A stretch of DNA of 44,139 nt from RUG11247 sp045649485 (GTDB taxonomy: Bacteria > Bacillota > Clostridia > Christensenellales > Aristaeellaceae): positions 1 through 44,139 of the forward strand of contig JAZRPZ010000115.1 in assembly GCA_045649485.1 (NCBI GenBank), in the 5' to 3' direction. The position numbers and the translations under genes are program-made. The stretch's first letter is position 1. The number at the start of each line of letters is the position of its first letter. Shown here piece by piece: positions 17,584 to 25,947 of the stretch. The notes below the pieces were generated by a model, which did not search any database, was not told the origin of the DNA, and worked only from the letters and a program-made list of their open reading frames with translations.

Positions 17584-18558
17584 ATGAACAGGACTACACT
17601 ACGCACACGGCTAAAACACTCGATAGTTATGAGTGTATTTGCACAGGAAAGTCCAGAATGGGCTTCAGGCAAATATTCGGTTGCGGCAGTAGATGTACCG
17701 TGGTCGGACGCAGGCTCACTTCTGAGCCTCCCGGCACCGGTAAAATTCAATACTCATCACAAGAAAAGCACGATACATCGTCATGACCATGTCAATTATG
17801 AGCTGATGTATGTATTTTCCGGCGAAGTGATACATACATTCGACGATGAATCTGTGAAGATGAGTGAAGGCGACCTGCTTATAATTGCACCGGGAGAATT
17901 CCATACTGTTGAGCCGTGCAATGATGATGTGCTTGCGGTAAATATAATCTGCGATAAAACATTCATGGAGAATGAGCTTTCCGCGCTTATAAGTACATGC
18001 AAGCCCGTACTTGACCTGTTGGCAAGCAGCGCTGACAAGAGGCATCTTATTCTGCCGTCAAGAGGTGACGCAAATGCCCGAACTTTGGGCGAAATGCTGA
18101 TAAGCGAATTCCTCGACCCAGATATCGCTTCACTCAACATCATAAAGTGTTGTCTGGCTTCACTCATTAATGCACTTTTCCGGGTATACGGACCAAATGA
18201 CGGTCATGTATATCAGAAAGGCGAAGGTGAAAAGGGCGATATTTCATATATCGTATCTTACATACAGAATCACTTCGCAACAGTTACTCTGGCAGAACTT
18301 TCAAGAGTGTTCGGTTACGACAATTATTACCTCAGTAAGGTGATCCGCAAACAGCTTGGCGCAACATTTATTGAACTGAAACACTATTTCTGTCTCGAAG
18401 AAGCCAAGCGTCTTTTGACAACTACCAACCTGACAGTTAGAGAAATATCCGAAAATATAGGTTTCAATAACATGTCCTATTTTTACAAGATATTTCAGAA
18501 GAGCTGCGGAGTGACACCTGCTGAATACAGGATGAAGGAAGACACTGGCGATATATAA
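17584..18558 (+). CDS. AraC-family transcriptional regulator with cupin sensor domain
   Basis: 324 residues. The N-terminal cupin-like domain (about 55-125) has HRHDHVNYELMYVFSGE and GDLLIIAPGEFHTVEP. The C-terminal AraC double helix-turn-helix (about 220-317) has TLAELSRVFGYDNYYLSKVI as first HTH and the typical IGFNNMSYFYKIFQKSCG plus TPAEYR as second. It lies between two rhamnosidase-type genes, 7 bp after the first and 19 bp before the second, with GAGG as ribosome binding site. It probably senses a released sugar and activates this operon, by analogy with RhaR/RhaS; that is inference. Confidence 0.92.
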   Translation: MNRTTLRTRLKHSIVMSVFAQESPEWASGKYSVAAVDVPWSDAGSLLSLPAPVKFNTHHKKSTIHRHDHVNYELMYVFSGEVIHTFDDESVKMSEGDLLIIAPGEFHTVEPCNDDVLAVNIICDKTFMENELSALISTCKPVLDLLASSADKRHLILPSRGDANARTLGEMLISEFLDPDIASLNIIKCCLASLINALFRVYGPNDGHVYQKGEGEKGDISYIVSYIQNHFATVTLAELSRVFGYDNYYLSKVIRKQLGATFIELKHYFCLEEAKRLLTTTNLTVREISENIGFNNMSYFYKIFQKSCGVTPAEYRMKEDTGDI

Positions 18559-18577
18559 ACCGAAAAGGAGAATTGAT

Positions 18578-20881
18578 ATGCAGCGCAGACAGATACCCAA
18601 TTCCAGTTGGATATGGACTAACGAATGGACATTCGCAGATAATGAAACCCCGAAGATCGTATATTTCCGCAAAGTACTTAAAATCGATAAAGAAGTAGCA
18701 TCCTTCAAGGTCGATGTTTCCGCCGATTCCCGATACAAGCTTTTCGTGAACGGCAAGTCCGTATGTGTTGGTCCCTGCAAAGGTGACAACATGGTATGGT
18801 ATCACGAAACGGTTGACCTCAAGGATTACATAGTCGCAGGCGAAAACGTCATTGCAGCCATAGTACTGCGTTATCCCACCGACAAGAAATATAACCATTC
18901 CATTTGGCGCACCGCTACTCCCGGCCTTTACATCGACGGAAACATCGAATATGCCGACAGAGAGATCGTGCCCTTCAAGACTGATGAGACTTTCAAGAGC
19001 AGGATCAGCCGCAATATCGAGATCACCCGCGAAGGCGGTTTCCAGACATTCCTGTGGGTACAGGAAATCGCCAGGGGCGATGCTGCCATGAATGGCTGGA
19101 TGAATGCCGATTACGATGATTCCGCATGGGCTTCTTCCCGTCCTTACATCGTATTCGAGATGTCCAAGGCTATCAGTCCCGCAAGCGCCACCAAGCGTCC
19201 TATTCCGCTGCTGTACGAGATTCCCAAGCAGTTTGAAGGCATAATGGCTGTGCGTGAATCCGCACACAGTGCAGACGAATGGACAGCATTCATTAAGGGA
19301 GCGCCCATCGAGATCGCCGCAAACACCGAAGAAATCGTTGAGATCAATGCCGAATACAACACCACCGGTTATTTGAATCTGCGTGTTGCGGGCGGTGAGG
19401 ATACTGAGATCACCATTCTCTGTTCCGAATCTTATTATCAGCCTGCCGGCGACGAAGATCGCCGCCGTGGTGTCAAGACCGATCGCACTGACTGCGTAAA
19501 CGGCCATCTTGAAGGCTACAGCGACACCTACACCGTAGACGGATACGGCACCGAATGCGTACCCGAGACCTACGAGCCCTTCTGGCTGCGTGCATTCCGT
19601 TTCGTACAGCTTAAGATAAAGACCGGTGCAAAGCCTGTAAAGTTGATGGGCTTCGATTACCGCGAGACCGGTTATCCGCTCGAAGTCGTTTCTACCGCAT
19701 CTGCATCCGACAAGGATTTCAAAGGCATCTGGGATATCTCCCTCAACTCCCTGCGCCGCTGCATGCACGAGACCTACGAGGATTGCCCCTTCTACGAGCA
19801 GCTTCAGTATGCAATGGACACCCGTTCTCAGATACTGTTCACCTACATGCTGGGCATGGATGACCGTATGGCCCGCCGTACCATCGACGATTTCCATCGT
19901 GCACGCCGACCCGACGGCATGATCAACTGCAGCTATCCCAATGTCGGACCTAACATCATTCCCGGCTTCTCTATCTACTACATCCTGATGATCCACGATC
20001 ACATGATGTATTTCGGAGACAAGGAACTGATTAAGAAGTACTTCCCCACCGTCGATGGAATCCTCGGTTATTTCTCCCGCTGCCTTGATGAGCGCGGACT
20101 GGTTGAGAAGATCGGCGGTATCCTTGGCCGTCACCACTACTGGTCCTATGTTGACTGGGCTCCCGAATGGGGACGTACCGTTGGCGTACCGGATGCAATC
20201 CTTGACGGTCCCATCACAATGGAGAGCCTGCTTTACACATTCGGTCTGAACGCCGCCGCAGAGCTCGCCGAATATATAGGACGTGACGGTCTGGCATCTG
20301 AATATCGCGCACGTGCAAATTCCGTGAAGGATGCTATCCGCAAGTACTGCATGGGCGAAAACGGACTTATTCAGGATGGTCCCGGCATCGACAAGTATTC
20401 TCAGCATTGTCAGATCTTCGGCGTGCTTACCGATTTCGCTACCGGCGATGAGGCTGCACATCTGATCGACAACATGCTGAACAACAAGTCTCTGGCCCAG
20501 TGCTCCGTATCCTTCTGCTTCTACATGTTCCGTGCGCTGGAAAAGGCCGGTATGTATGACAAGACTGAGGGAGTATGGGCTCCCTGGCGTGAGATGCTGG
20601 CAAACCACCTCACCACCTGCGTCGAAAATGCCACCGATGGCCGAAGCGACTGCCACGCCTGGGGCTCCGTAATTATCTACGAGCTGCTGGCCGTTATCCT
20701 CGGCGTACGTCCCGCAAAGCCCGGCTATGCTGCCGCCACTATCAATCCCAACCTTGGCTACCTTGAATGGGCCGAAGGTTCCGTCATAACTCCCAAGGGA
20801 CTTGTTACCGTCAAGGCCCGTAAGGAAAACGGCAAAGTCGTGACCGACATCTCCGTACCTGAAGGACTGGAAATAGTTTAA
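18578..20881 (+). CDS. GH78 alpha-L-rhamnosidase
   Basis: 767 residues, start after AAAAGGAG. An N-terminal beta-sandwich (about 1-150, RYKLFVNGKSVCVGP) precedes the (alpha/alpha)6 barrel. The active-site segment YEDCPFYEQLQYAMDTR (400-416) places D402, E407 and D414 at the spacing of D567, E572 and D579 in Bacillus RhaB. SDCHAWGS near 647 is the typical C-terminal barrel motif. The Trp of the usual ERLGW segment is Tyr here. It would hydrolyse terminal alpha-L-rhamnose from oligosaccharides or plant glycosides in the cytoplasm. Third gene of the operon starting at 14979; a strong terminator follows. Confidence 0.9.
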   Translation: MQRRQIPNSSWIWTNEWTFADNETPKIVYFRKVLKIDKEVASFKVDVSADSRYKLFVNGKSVCVGPCKGDNMVWYHETVDLKDYIVAGENVIAAIVLRYPTDKKYNHSIWRTATPGLYIDGNIEYADREIVPFKTDETFKSRISRNIEITREGGFQTFLWVQEIARGDAAMNGWMNADYDDSAWASSRPYIVFEMSKAISPASATKRPIPLLYEIPKQFEGIMAVRESAHSADEWTAFIKGAPIEIAANTEEIVEINAEYNTTGYLNLRVAGGEDTEITILCSESYYQPAGDEDRRRGVKTDRTDCVNGHLEGYSDTYTVDGYGTECVPETYEPFWLRAFRFVQLKIKTGAKPVKLMGFDYRETGYPLEVVSTASASDKDFKGIWDISLNSLRRCMHETYEDCPFYEQLQYAMDTRSQILFTYMLGMDDRMARRTIDDFHRARRPDGMINCSYPNVGPNIIPGFSIYYILMIHDHMMYFGDKELIKKYFPTVDGILGYFSRCLDERGLVEKIGGILGRHHYWSYVDWAPEWGRTVGVPDAILDGPITMESLLYTFGLNAAAELAEYIGRDGLASEYRARANSVKDAIRKYCMGENGLIQDGPGIDKYSQHCQIFGVLTDFATGDEAAHLIDNMLNNKSLAQCSVSFCFYMFRALEKAGMYDKTEGVWAPWREMLANHLTTCVENATDGRSDCHAWGSVIIYELLAVILGVRPAKPGYAAATINPNLGYLEWAEGSVITPKGLVTVKARKENGKVVTDISVPEGLEIV

Positions 20882-20890
20882 TAAAATACT

Positions 20891-20933
20891 TCAGCCTGCC
20901 GTTCATTCAAGCACGGCAGGCTGATATTTTTTT
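20891..20933 (+). terminator. Intrinsic terminator of the rhamnosidase operon
   Basis: TCAGCCTGCCGT (20891-20902) pairs perfectly with ACGGCAGGCTGA (20913-20924), followed by TATTTTTTT. Confidence 0.9.
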
Positions 20934-20936
20934 CAT

Positions 20937-21266
20937 TTATTCAATTGACTTTAAGAATACCTCAAGTAGCATTAAGGCCGTTTGTCTGTCCTTTGGATTA
21001 CAAGCATTCATTCTTTCCCATAATTCATTCTGACGCGCACTAAGAGAATCGCTCTCTTCCGTCAGTATCTCATCCGGAGTTATATGAAGTACACTGCATA
21101 TACGCAGAATTGTTTCAATTCGCATATTTACGGTGCCACGTTCAATATCAGCATAAGTGCGATCAGATAGTTCTGCAGCTTCCGCAACTTCAGCCTGCGT
21201 CATTCCCATACTTTTGCGTATTGAAAGAAGCTTATTTCCAATTGTATGAAAGTCAAAAACAAGCAT
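20937..21266 (-). CDS. XRE-family helix-turn-helix regulator
   Basis: 109 residues, start after GGAGGAAG. Residues about 9-62 form a Cro/C1-type HTH: LSIRKSMGMTQAEVAEAAEL with SDRTYADIERG as recognition helix region and a VLHITPDEIL close. The C-terminal 45 residues are acidic and helical, with no sensor domain recognised. It is divergent from a TM2-domain protein gene. The shared 136-bp gap holds three copies of an AGGAA box, which suggests autorepression and control of the neighbour. Confidence 0.9.
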   Translation of the reverse strand: MLVFDFHTIGNKLLSIRKSMGMTQAEVAEAAELSDRTYADIERGTVNMRIETILRICSVLHITPDEILTEESDSLSARQNELWERMNACNPKDRQTALMLLEVFLKSIE

Positions 21267-21290
21267 TACTCTTCCTCCACATATTCGTAT

Positions 21291-21366
21291 ATAGGAATTA
21301 TACTTCTCATTTCACATTGACATACAGGAACCTATCATGTATAATAACAAGTAGTTTAGTTCCTAT
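21291..21366. promoter_or_regulatory. Three AGGAA boxes in the XRE/TM2 divergent promoter region
   Basis: Box 1 ATAGGAATTATA (21291-21302) overlaps the minus-strand -10 (TATAAT, 21302-21297). Box 2 ACAGGAACCTAT (21324-21335) lies in the spacer of the plus-strand promoter. Box 3 ATAGGAACTAAA on the minus strand (21366-21355) covers the plus-strand transcript start. These are candidate operators for the XRE protein. Confidence 0.5.
21317..21345 (+). promoter_or_regulatory. Consensus promoter of the TM2-domain gene
   Basis: TTGACA (21317-21322), a 17-nt spacer and TATAAT (21340-21345), matching the vegetative consensus at all twelve positions. Confidence 0.9.
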
Positions 21367-21402
21367 TACATCTGATTTCATTACATGTATGGAGGGGAAA
21401 AT

Positions 21403-21789
21403 ATGGAAAACAACGCCGCCACCAAGTTCTGCAAGCATTGCGGTGCAAAGATACCTCAGGCCGCAGTAATCTGTACCCATTGCGGTTGTCAGGTTGAGGA
21501 TTATAAAAAGACCGAACAGCCCAATATAATCATCAACAATACCAACGCTAACTCCAATGTAAACAATAACAACAATCTGAATGCTGCAATGCTGGGCATC
21601 CGTACCAAGAATAAGTGGGTAGCTTTCTTCCTCTGCTTCTTCCTTGGTTGCATTGGTGCACATAAATTCTATGAAGGCCGCGTTGGCATGGGAATTCTCT
21701 ATCTCCTCACGGGCGGCATTTTCGGTATCGGTTGGGTTATCGACACACTCGTACTTCTCTTTAAGCCCAATCCTTATTATGTGCATTGA
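21403..21789 (+). CDS. Zinc-ribbon TM2-domain membrane protein
   Basis: 128 residues. ATG 21403 is preferred to the one at 21385 because GGAGGGG at 21391-21397 is correctly spaced for it. The N-terminus has a CxxC...CxxC zinc ribbon (CKHCG, CTHCG, residues about 10-30). An Asn-rich spacer follows (about 44-62). The C-terminal TM2 domain has two helices joined by GCIGAHKFYEGR, the TM2 signature. The function of such proteins is not established. It is expressed from a perfect consensus promoter and faces an XRE regulator, so tight control is likely. Confidence 0.88.
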   Translation: MENNAATKFCKHCGAKIPQAAVICTHCGCQVEDYKKTEQPNIIINNTNANSNVNNNNNLNAAMLGIRTKNKWVAFFLCFFLGCIGAHKFYEGRVGMGILYLLTGGIFGIGWVIDTLVLLFKPNPYYVH

Positions 21790-21834
21790 TAACCAATCTT
21801 TTGCATAATTTCAAATTCTCAGAAACTGATCAAC

Positions 21835-21885
21835 AGAACACCTTCCGATGTATACTGCTTACATCAGAAGGTGTTCTAATTTTTA
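21835..21885 (+). terminator. Intrinsic terminator after the TM2-domain gene
   Basis: An 18-bp stem with one mismatch: AGAACACCTTC-GATGTA (21835-21852) against TACATC-GAAGGTGTTCT (21860-21877), followed by AATTTTTAT. Confidence 0.9.
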
Positions 21886-21900
21886 TATCGCATAGTCACA

Positions 21901-21929
21901 TTGCAAATCATATTACTATATGATAGAAT
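21901..21929 (+). promoter_or_regulatory. Alpha-galactosidase promoter with embedded palindrome
   Basis: TTGCAA (21901-21906), a 17-nt spacer and TAGAAT (21924-21929). Within the spacer lies a perfect dyad, ATCATAT (21907-21913), 4 nt, ATATGAT (21918-21924). A repressor bound there would block RNA polymerase. Confidence 0.65.
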
Positions 21930-21964
21930 TTCATTAAGCAATAACCCGAAAGGCGGTAATTTCA

Positions 21965-24067
21965 ATGCGCAGAATGAAAGAACTGAAAACCATAATTTCC
22001 ACTTTCAATCTGGGAGACATGACCCTTTGCTACATGAAGGGCGTTGAATCCGGCACAGTAGGAATGAGGCTTGTTCCATACGGAATGGTCGATATGTGCG
22101 TAAACAAGGAATGCGGAATTGAGCCCCTTGTTCAGGCAAAGCTTCTTGGCGACGATTACGGAGGAGCATTTGCGCAGGGACGTACTATGCGCGATTGTTC
22201 CACTATTGGCTTTATGGAGTATGACCGTCAGGATTCCTCTTTTGAAAACGGCATACTAAAGATTGATACATATATCAAAGATATTCGCAAGTATGAATAC
22301 ATACATCATGTCGAGTGGCGAGAAGGCAGCGAATATATCAGCACATCCGTTACATTCAAAAACCTGAGCAACTACAGTGCTACCCTTGAAATGCTTTCTT
22401 CTTTCACACTCGGCGAGCTTACGCCCTTTATCGCAGATGACGCACCCGAGGTTCTCGAGCTCTGGCGTATGCGCAGCAACTGGTCCGCTGAAGGCAGGCT
22501 TGTACACGAATCCGTTGAAAACGCGCATCTGGAGCCATCCTGGGCAGGATTCGGAGCATTTACCACCCGCTTTGGTCAGGTGGGTTCGATGCCCAATAGA
22601 GAATATGCTCCCTTCGCAGCGGTAGAAGACAAGGTGTTCGGTCCCATCTGGGCTGTACAGCTTACCCATGCAAGCTCCTGGCAGCTCGAGGCAGGCAGAC
22701 ACGATAACGGCTTCTGTCTTTCCGGCGGCCTTGCAGACCGTGAATTCGGCCATTGGATGAAGGAAATCCATCCCGGCGAAAGCTTCACGGCGCCCGATGC
22801 TGTTATAACAGTCACCATGAACGGCATAGAAGACGCCTGCGAAAGGCTTATTGAATATACGGTGGACAGACTTGATGTACCTGCTTCCGAAGAAGCTCTG
22901 CCCCCCATGTTCAATGAATGGTGCACCACATGGGGCTTCCCTTACGAGGACAGCATAGCTAAAATAGCCGATGTTATCGAACACCTCGGTCTTGAATATT
23001 TCACCATCGATGCCGGCTGGTACGCAGAAACGCCCGGCAACTGGTCTTCCCGTACAGGAGAATGGAATGTCTCCCCCGCCCTTTACACCCGCGGACTTGA
23101 ATGGACGCTTGATTATCTGCGCTCACGTGGTCTTAAGCCCGGCATCTGGTTTGAATTTGAATCCGTCGGCCGTGATTGCGTCAAGTTTAAGCAGACCGAT
23201 CTTTTGCTGCACAGGGACGATATACCCCTTACTGTCGGTGAACGTCGCTTCTGGGATTTCCGAAACGAAGAAGCCCGCAATTATCTCAGGCTTAAGGTAA
23301 TCGAATTCCTGCGCAAATACGGCTTCAAGTACATCAAGGTCGATTACAATGATACCGTAGGCATTGGCGTAGACGGCGCTGAAACTCTCGGCGAAGGCCT
23401 CAGGCAGCAGATTTGCGCGGTGCAGGATTTCTTCCGCGAACTGCATAACGAACTTCCCGATGTTGTAATTGAAATCTGCTCTTCCGGCGGACACAGACTC
23501 GTTCCTTCGTTTATGACTCTTGGATCAATGGGCTCCTTCTCCGATGCCCATGAGTGCGAAGAAATACCCATCGTTGCAGCAAACATGCACCGCATGATTC
23601 CGCCCCGTCAGAATCAGATTTGGTCCGTTCTTCACACAAACCACGACGAGGCAATGCTCTATTACAAGATCACATCGGGCTTCCTCGGACGTCTCTGCCT
23701 CTCCGGCGATGTTCTTGATATGTCTCCCGAACAGTGGGCTGTTATCGACAAGTGCGTTGATTTCTACCGCAAGGCGGCACCCGTTATCAAGGAAGGCAAA
23801 TCCCGCCGCTACGGACCCGAACTTGCAAGCTGGCGTCATCCCAAGGGATGGCAGGCACTGGTGCGTACCGGCAAAGAATATGCTCTCGCAGTTGTTCATA
23901 CCTTTGCAAACGCACCCCAAACCGTCAGATTCCCTGCTCCGGAAGGATATTACATTGATGAGACATGCTTCCGCGAAGGCATAAAGATCGCGCAGAGCGG
24001 CACGCAGATTATACTGACATGTCTTAAGGATTACGACGGTCTTGGTATCATTCTTAAAAAGCGATAA
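21965..24067 (+). CDS. GH36-type alpha-galactosidase
   Basis: 700 residues, ATG after AAAGGCGG. A beta-sandwich N-terminal domain (to about 300) is followed by the (beta/alpha)8 barrel. Barrel motifs are EWCTTWGF (about 318-325), FTIDAGWYAE (about 347-356), the nucleophile D460 in YIKVDYND, CSSGGHR, and the acid/base D527 in SDAHE. The 67-residue spacing of the two aspartates is as in GH36/clan D. A C-terminal beta domain ends the protein. It would release terminal alpha-galactose (raffinose-type or related glycans). No signal peptide, so cytoplasmic. It is transcribed alone between a clear promoter and a strong terminator. Confidence 0.9.
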   Translation: MRRMKELKTIISTFNLGDMTLCYMKGVESGTVGMRLVPYGMVDMCVNKECGIEPLVQAKLLGDDYGGAFAQGRTMRDCSTIGFMEYDRQDSSFENGILKIDTYIKDIRKYEYIHHVEWREGSEYISTSVTFKNLSNYSATLEMLSSFTLGELTPFIADDAPEVLELWRMRSNWSAEGRLVHESVENAHLEPSWAGFGAFTTRFGQVGSMPNREYAPFAAVEDKVFGPIWAVQLTHASSWQLEAGRHDNGFCLSGGLADREFGHWMKEIHPGESFTAPDAVITVTMNGIEDACERLIEYTVDRLDVPASEEALPPMFNEWCTTWGFPYEDSIAKIADVIEHLGLEYFTIDAGWYAETPGNWSSRTGEWNVSPALYTRGLEWTLDYLRSRGLKPGIWFEFESVGRDCVKFKQTDLLLHRDDIPLTVGERRFWDFRNEEARNYLRLKVIEFLRKYGFKYIKVDYNDTVGIGVDGAETLGEGLRQQICAVQDFFRELHNELPDVVIEICSSGGHRLVPSFMTLGSMGSFSDAHECEEIPIVAANMHRMIPPRQNQIWSVLHTNHDEAMLYYKITSGFLGRLCLSGDVLDMSPEQWAVIDKCVDFYRKAAPVIKEGKSRRYGPELASWRHPKGWQALVRTGKEYALAVVHTFANAPQTVRFPAPEGYYIDETCFREGIKIAQSGTQIILTCLKDYDGLGIILKKR

Positions 24068-24076
24068 AGCACACAA

Positions 24077-24115
24077 AAACAGCTGTACGATTAATTCGTA
24101 CAGCTGTTTATTTTT
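24077..24115. terminator. Bidirectional terminator, alpha-galactosidase / atp operon
   Basis: AAACAGCTGTACGA (24077-24090) pairs perfectly with TCGTACAGCTGTTT (24096-24109) over a 5-nt loop. T-rich tracts follow on both strands. It closes the atp operon on the minus strand. Confidence 0.92.
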
Positions 24116-24117
24116 AG

Positions 24118-24519
24118 TTACTGTCCTGCAACAGACTTGCGCACCAGTGCGCGCTTGAGGCGGGCTTCTGCCATCTTGAGTTCAACTGCAGAAGTTTCCT
24201 TATTGGCAATTACCTTACGGGCACGCTCCTCGGAAGCTTCAGCGCGCTTTACGTCTATCGCCTCTGCCCACTCAAAAGTAGTAGGTACGAGCCTTACTTC
24301 ACCGTTTACAACGGAAAGCAGACCTCCGATGCAGGCAGCATACTTGCGCTTGCCTTCGGTAACGATAGTTGCGCGACCCATACCGAGAGGAGCAACGCAA
24401 TTTACATGTCCGGCCAGAATACCCATATCACCGGTAGTGGTGCGTACGGTAATCTGTTCGGCCTGACCTTCAAACTGCATGCCGTCCGGAGTAACGATAG
24501 TCAGAGGGAAGCTGGTCAT
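24118..24519 (-). CDS. atpC: F1Fo ATP synthase epsilon subunit
   Basis: 133 residues. The N-terminal beta-sandwich starts FPLTIVTPDGMQFEGQAEQI and has GDMGILAGHVN (about 30-40); the C-terminal half is a two-helix hairpin rich in Ala, Arg and Lys. It belongs to the central stalk and couples or inhibits rotation. Its ATG overlaps the atpD stop by 4 bp (24516-24519), so the two are translationally coupled. Last gene of the operon. Confidence 0.95.
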   Translation of the reverse strand: MTSFPLTIVTPDGMQFEGQAEQITVRTTTGDMGILAGHVNCVAPLGMGRATIVTEGKRKYAACIGGLLSVVNGEVRLVPTTFEWAEAIDVKRAEASEERARKVIANKETSAVELKMAEARLKRALVRKSVAGQ

Positions 24520-25919
24520 GCTCCCTCACCGCCCCTGAACTTTGCTACGACTTCATCGATTCCGCCTGCGAACAGGAAGAAGGATTCGGGGATATCGTCG
24601 TGCTTGCCTTCTATGATCTCACGGAAGCCACGGATGGTCTCCTTGAGAGGTACATAACGTCCTTCATAGCCGGTGAACTGCTCGGCAACGGAGAAGGGCT
24701 GAGACAGGAAGCGCTGTACCTTACGTGCACGGTTAACAGTCAGCTTATCCTCTTCAGAAAGCTCGTCCATACCCATGATTGCGATGATGTCCTGCAGCTC
24801 CTTATAGCGCTGGAGGATCTTCTGTACATCTCGGGCAATTTCGTAATGCTCAACGCCCAGAACTTCGGGGCTGAGGATACGGGAAGTGGAGCTGAGGGGA
24901 TCAACTGCAGGATAGATACCAAGAGATGCAATGGAACGATCCAGTGCGGTGGTAGCATCCAGATGAGCGAAGGTGGTTGCGGGAGCGGGATCGGTATAGT
25001 CATCCGCAGGTACGTAAACGGCCTGTACGGAAGTGATGGAACCGTTCTTGGTAGAAGTGATTCGCTCCTGCAGAGCGCCCATTTCAGTGGCCAGGGTGGG
25101 CTGATAACCTACTGCAGAGGGCATACGGCCCAGCAGAGCGGAAACTTCGGAACCGGCCTGGGTGAAACGGAAGATGTTATCAATGAACAGCAGAACGTCC
25201 TGATGCTTTACATCACGGAAGTACTCTGCCATGGTCAGACCGGAAAGTCCAACGCGCATACGTGCTCCCGGAGGCTCGTTCATCTGACCGTAGACCATGG
25301 CGGTCTTCTCGATAACGCCGGACTCGATCATTTCGTTGTAAAGATCGTTGCCTTCACGGGTACGCTCTCCTACGCCGGTGAATACGGAAATACCGCCGTG
25401 AGCCTTTGCGATGTTGTTGATCAGTTCCATGATCAGAACGGTCTTACCAACGCCTGCGCCGCCGAACAGACCGATCTTACCACCCTTTGCATAGGGGCAG
25501 ATAAGGTCAACGACCTTGATGCCGGTCTCGAGGATCTCGGTGGCAGCTTCCTGATCTTCGTAGGAAGGTGCAGGACGATGGATGGGCCAACGCTCATTTT
25601 CTGCGGGGATATCGCCATTCTCATCGATGGTATCGCCCAGCAGATTGAATACGCGGCCGAGGCACTTCTCACCAACAGGAACACTGATGGGTGCGCCGGT
25701 GTTGACAGCTTCGGTGCCGCGCTGCAGACCGTCGGTAGAGCTCATGGCGATGCAGCGAACTACATTATCACCGATGTGCTGTGCGACTTCAGCAACGATC
25801 TTCTTATCGCCGTTCTTTACTTCGATGGCGCTGAGAAGCTCGGGCAGGCTGTCGTCTGCAAAACGGATATCCAGAACCGGGCCAACGACCTGGATAACAG
25901 TTCCAATATTATTAGCCAT
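24516..25919 (-). CDS. atpD: F1 ATP synthase beta subunit (catalytic)
   Basis: 467 residues, usual length. Walker A is GGAGVGKT (about 152-159), followed by GERTREGNDLY, Walker B LLFIDNIFRFTQAG, and the catalytic-region sequence PSAVGYQPTLATEMGALQER. The conserved DELSEEDK segment lies at about 380-387. It catalyses ATP synthesis or hydrolysis in the alpha3beta3 ring. Ribosome binding site AAGGAG precedes the ATG. It is separated by 28 bp from atpG. Confidence 0.97.
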   Translation of the reverse strand: MANNIGTVIQVVGPVLDIRFADDSLPELLSAIEVKNGDKKIVAEVAQHIGDNVVRCIAMSSTDGLQRGTEAVNTGAPISVPVGEKCLGRVFNLLGDTIDENGDIPAENERWPIHRPAPSYEDQEAATEILETGIKVVDLICPYAKGGKIGLFGGAGVGKTVLIMELINNIAKAHGGISVFTGVGERTREGNDLYNEMIESGVIEKTAMVYGQMNEPPGARMRVGLSGLTMAEYFRDVKHQDVLLFIDNIFRFTQAGSEVSALLGRMPSAVGYQPTLATEMGALQERITSTKNGSITSVQAVYVPADDYTDPAPATTFAHLDATTALDRSIASLGIYPAVDPLSSTSRILSPEVLGVEHYEIARDVQKILQRYKELQDIIAIMGMDELSEEDKLTVNRARKVQRFLSQPFSVAEQFTGYEGRYVPLKETIRGFREIIEGKHDDIPESFFLFAGGIDEVVAKFRGGEGA

Positions 25920-25947
25920 TTGGCTTCAACTCCTTATGAATAGTGGC

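Noticed and set aside
18464..20656. 730-residue open frame on the minus strand
   Set aside because: Antisense to the GH78 gene, whose catalytic residues and ribosome binding site are clear; the minus translation has no recognisable family.
24600..25943. 447-residue open frame opposite atpD
   Set aside because: atpD is unambiguous; the plus frame is a codon-bias shadow.
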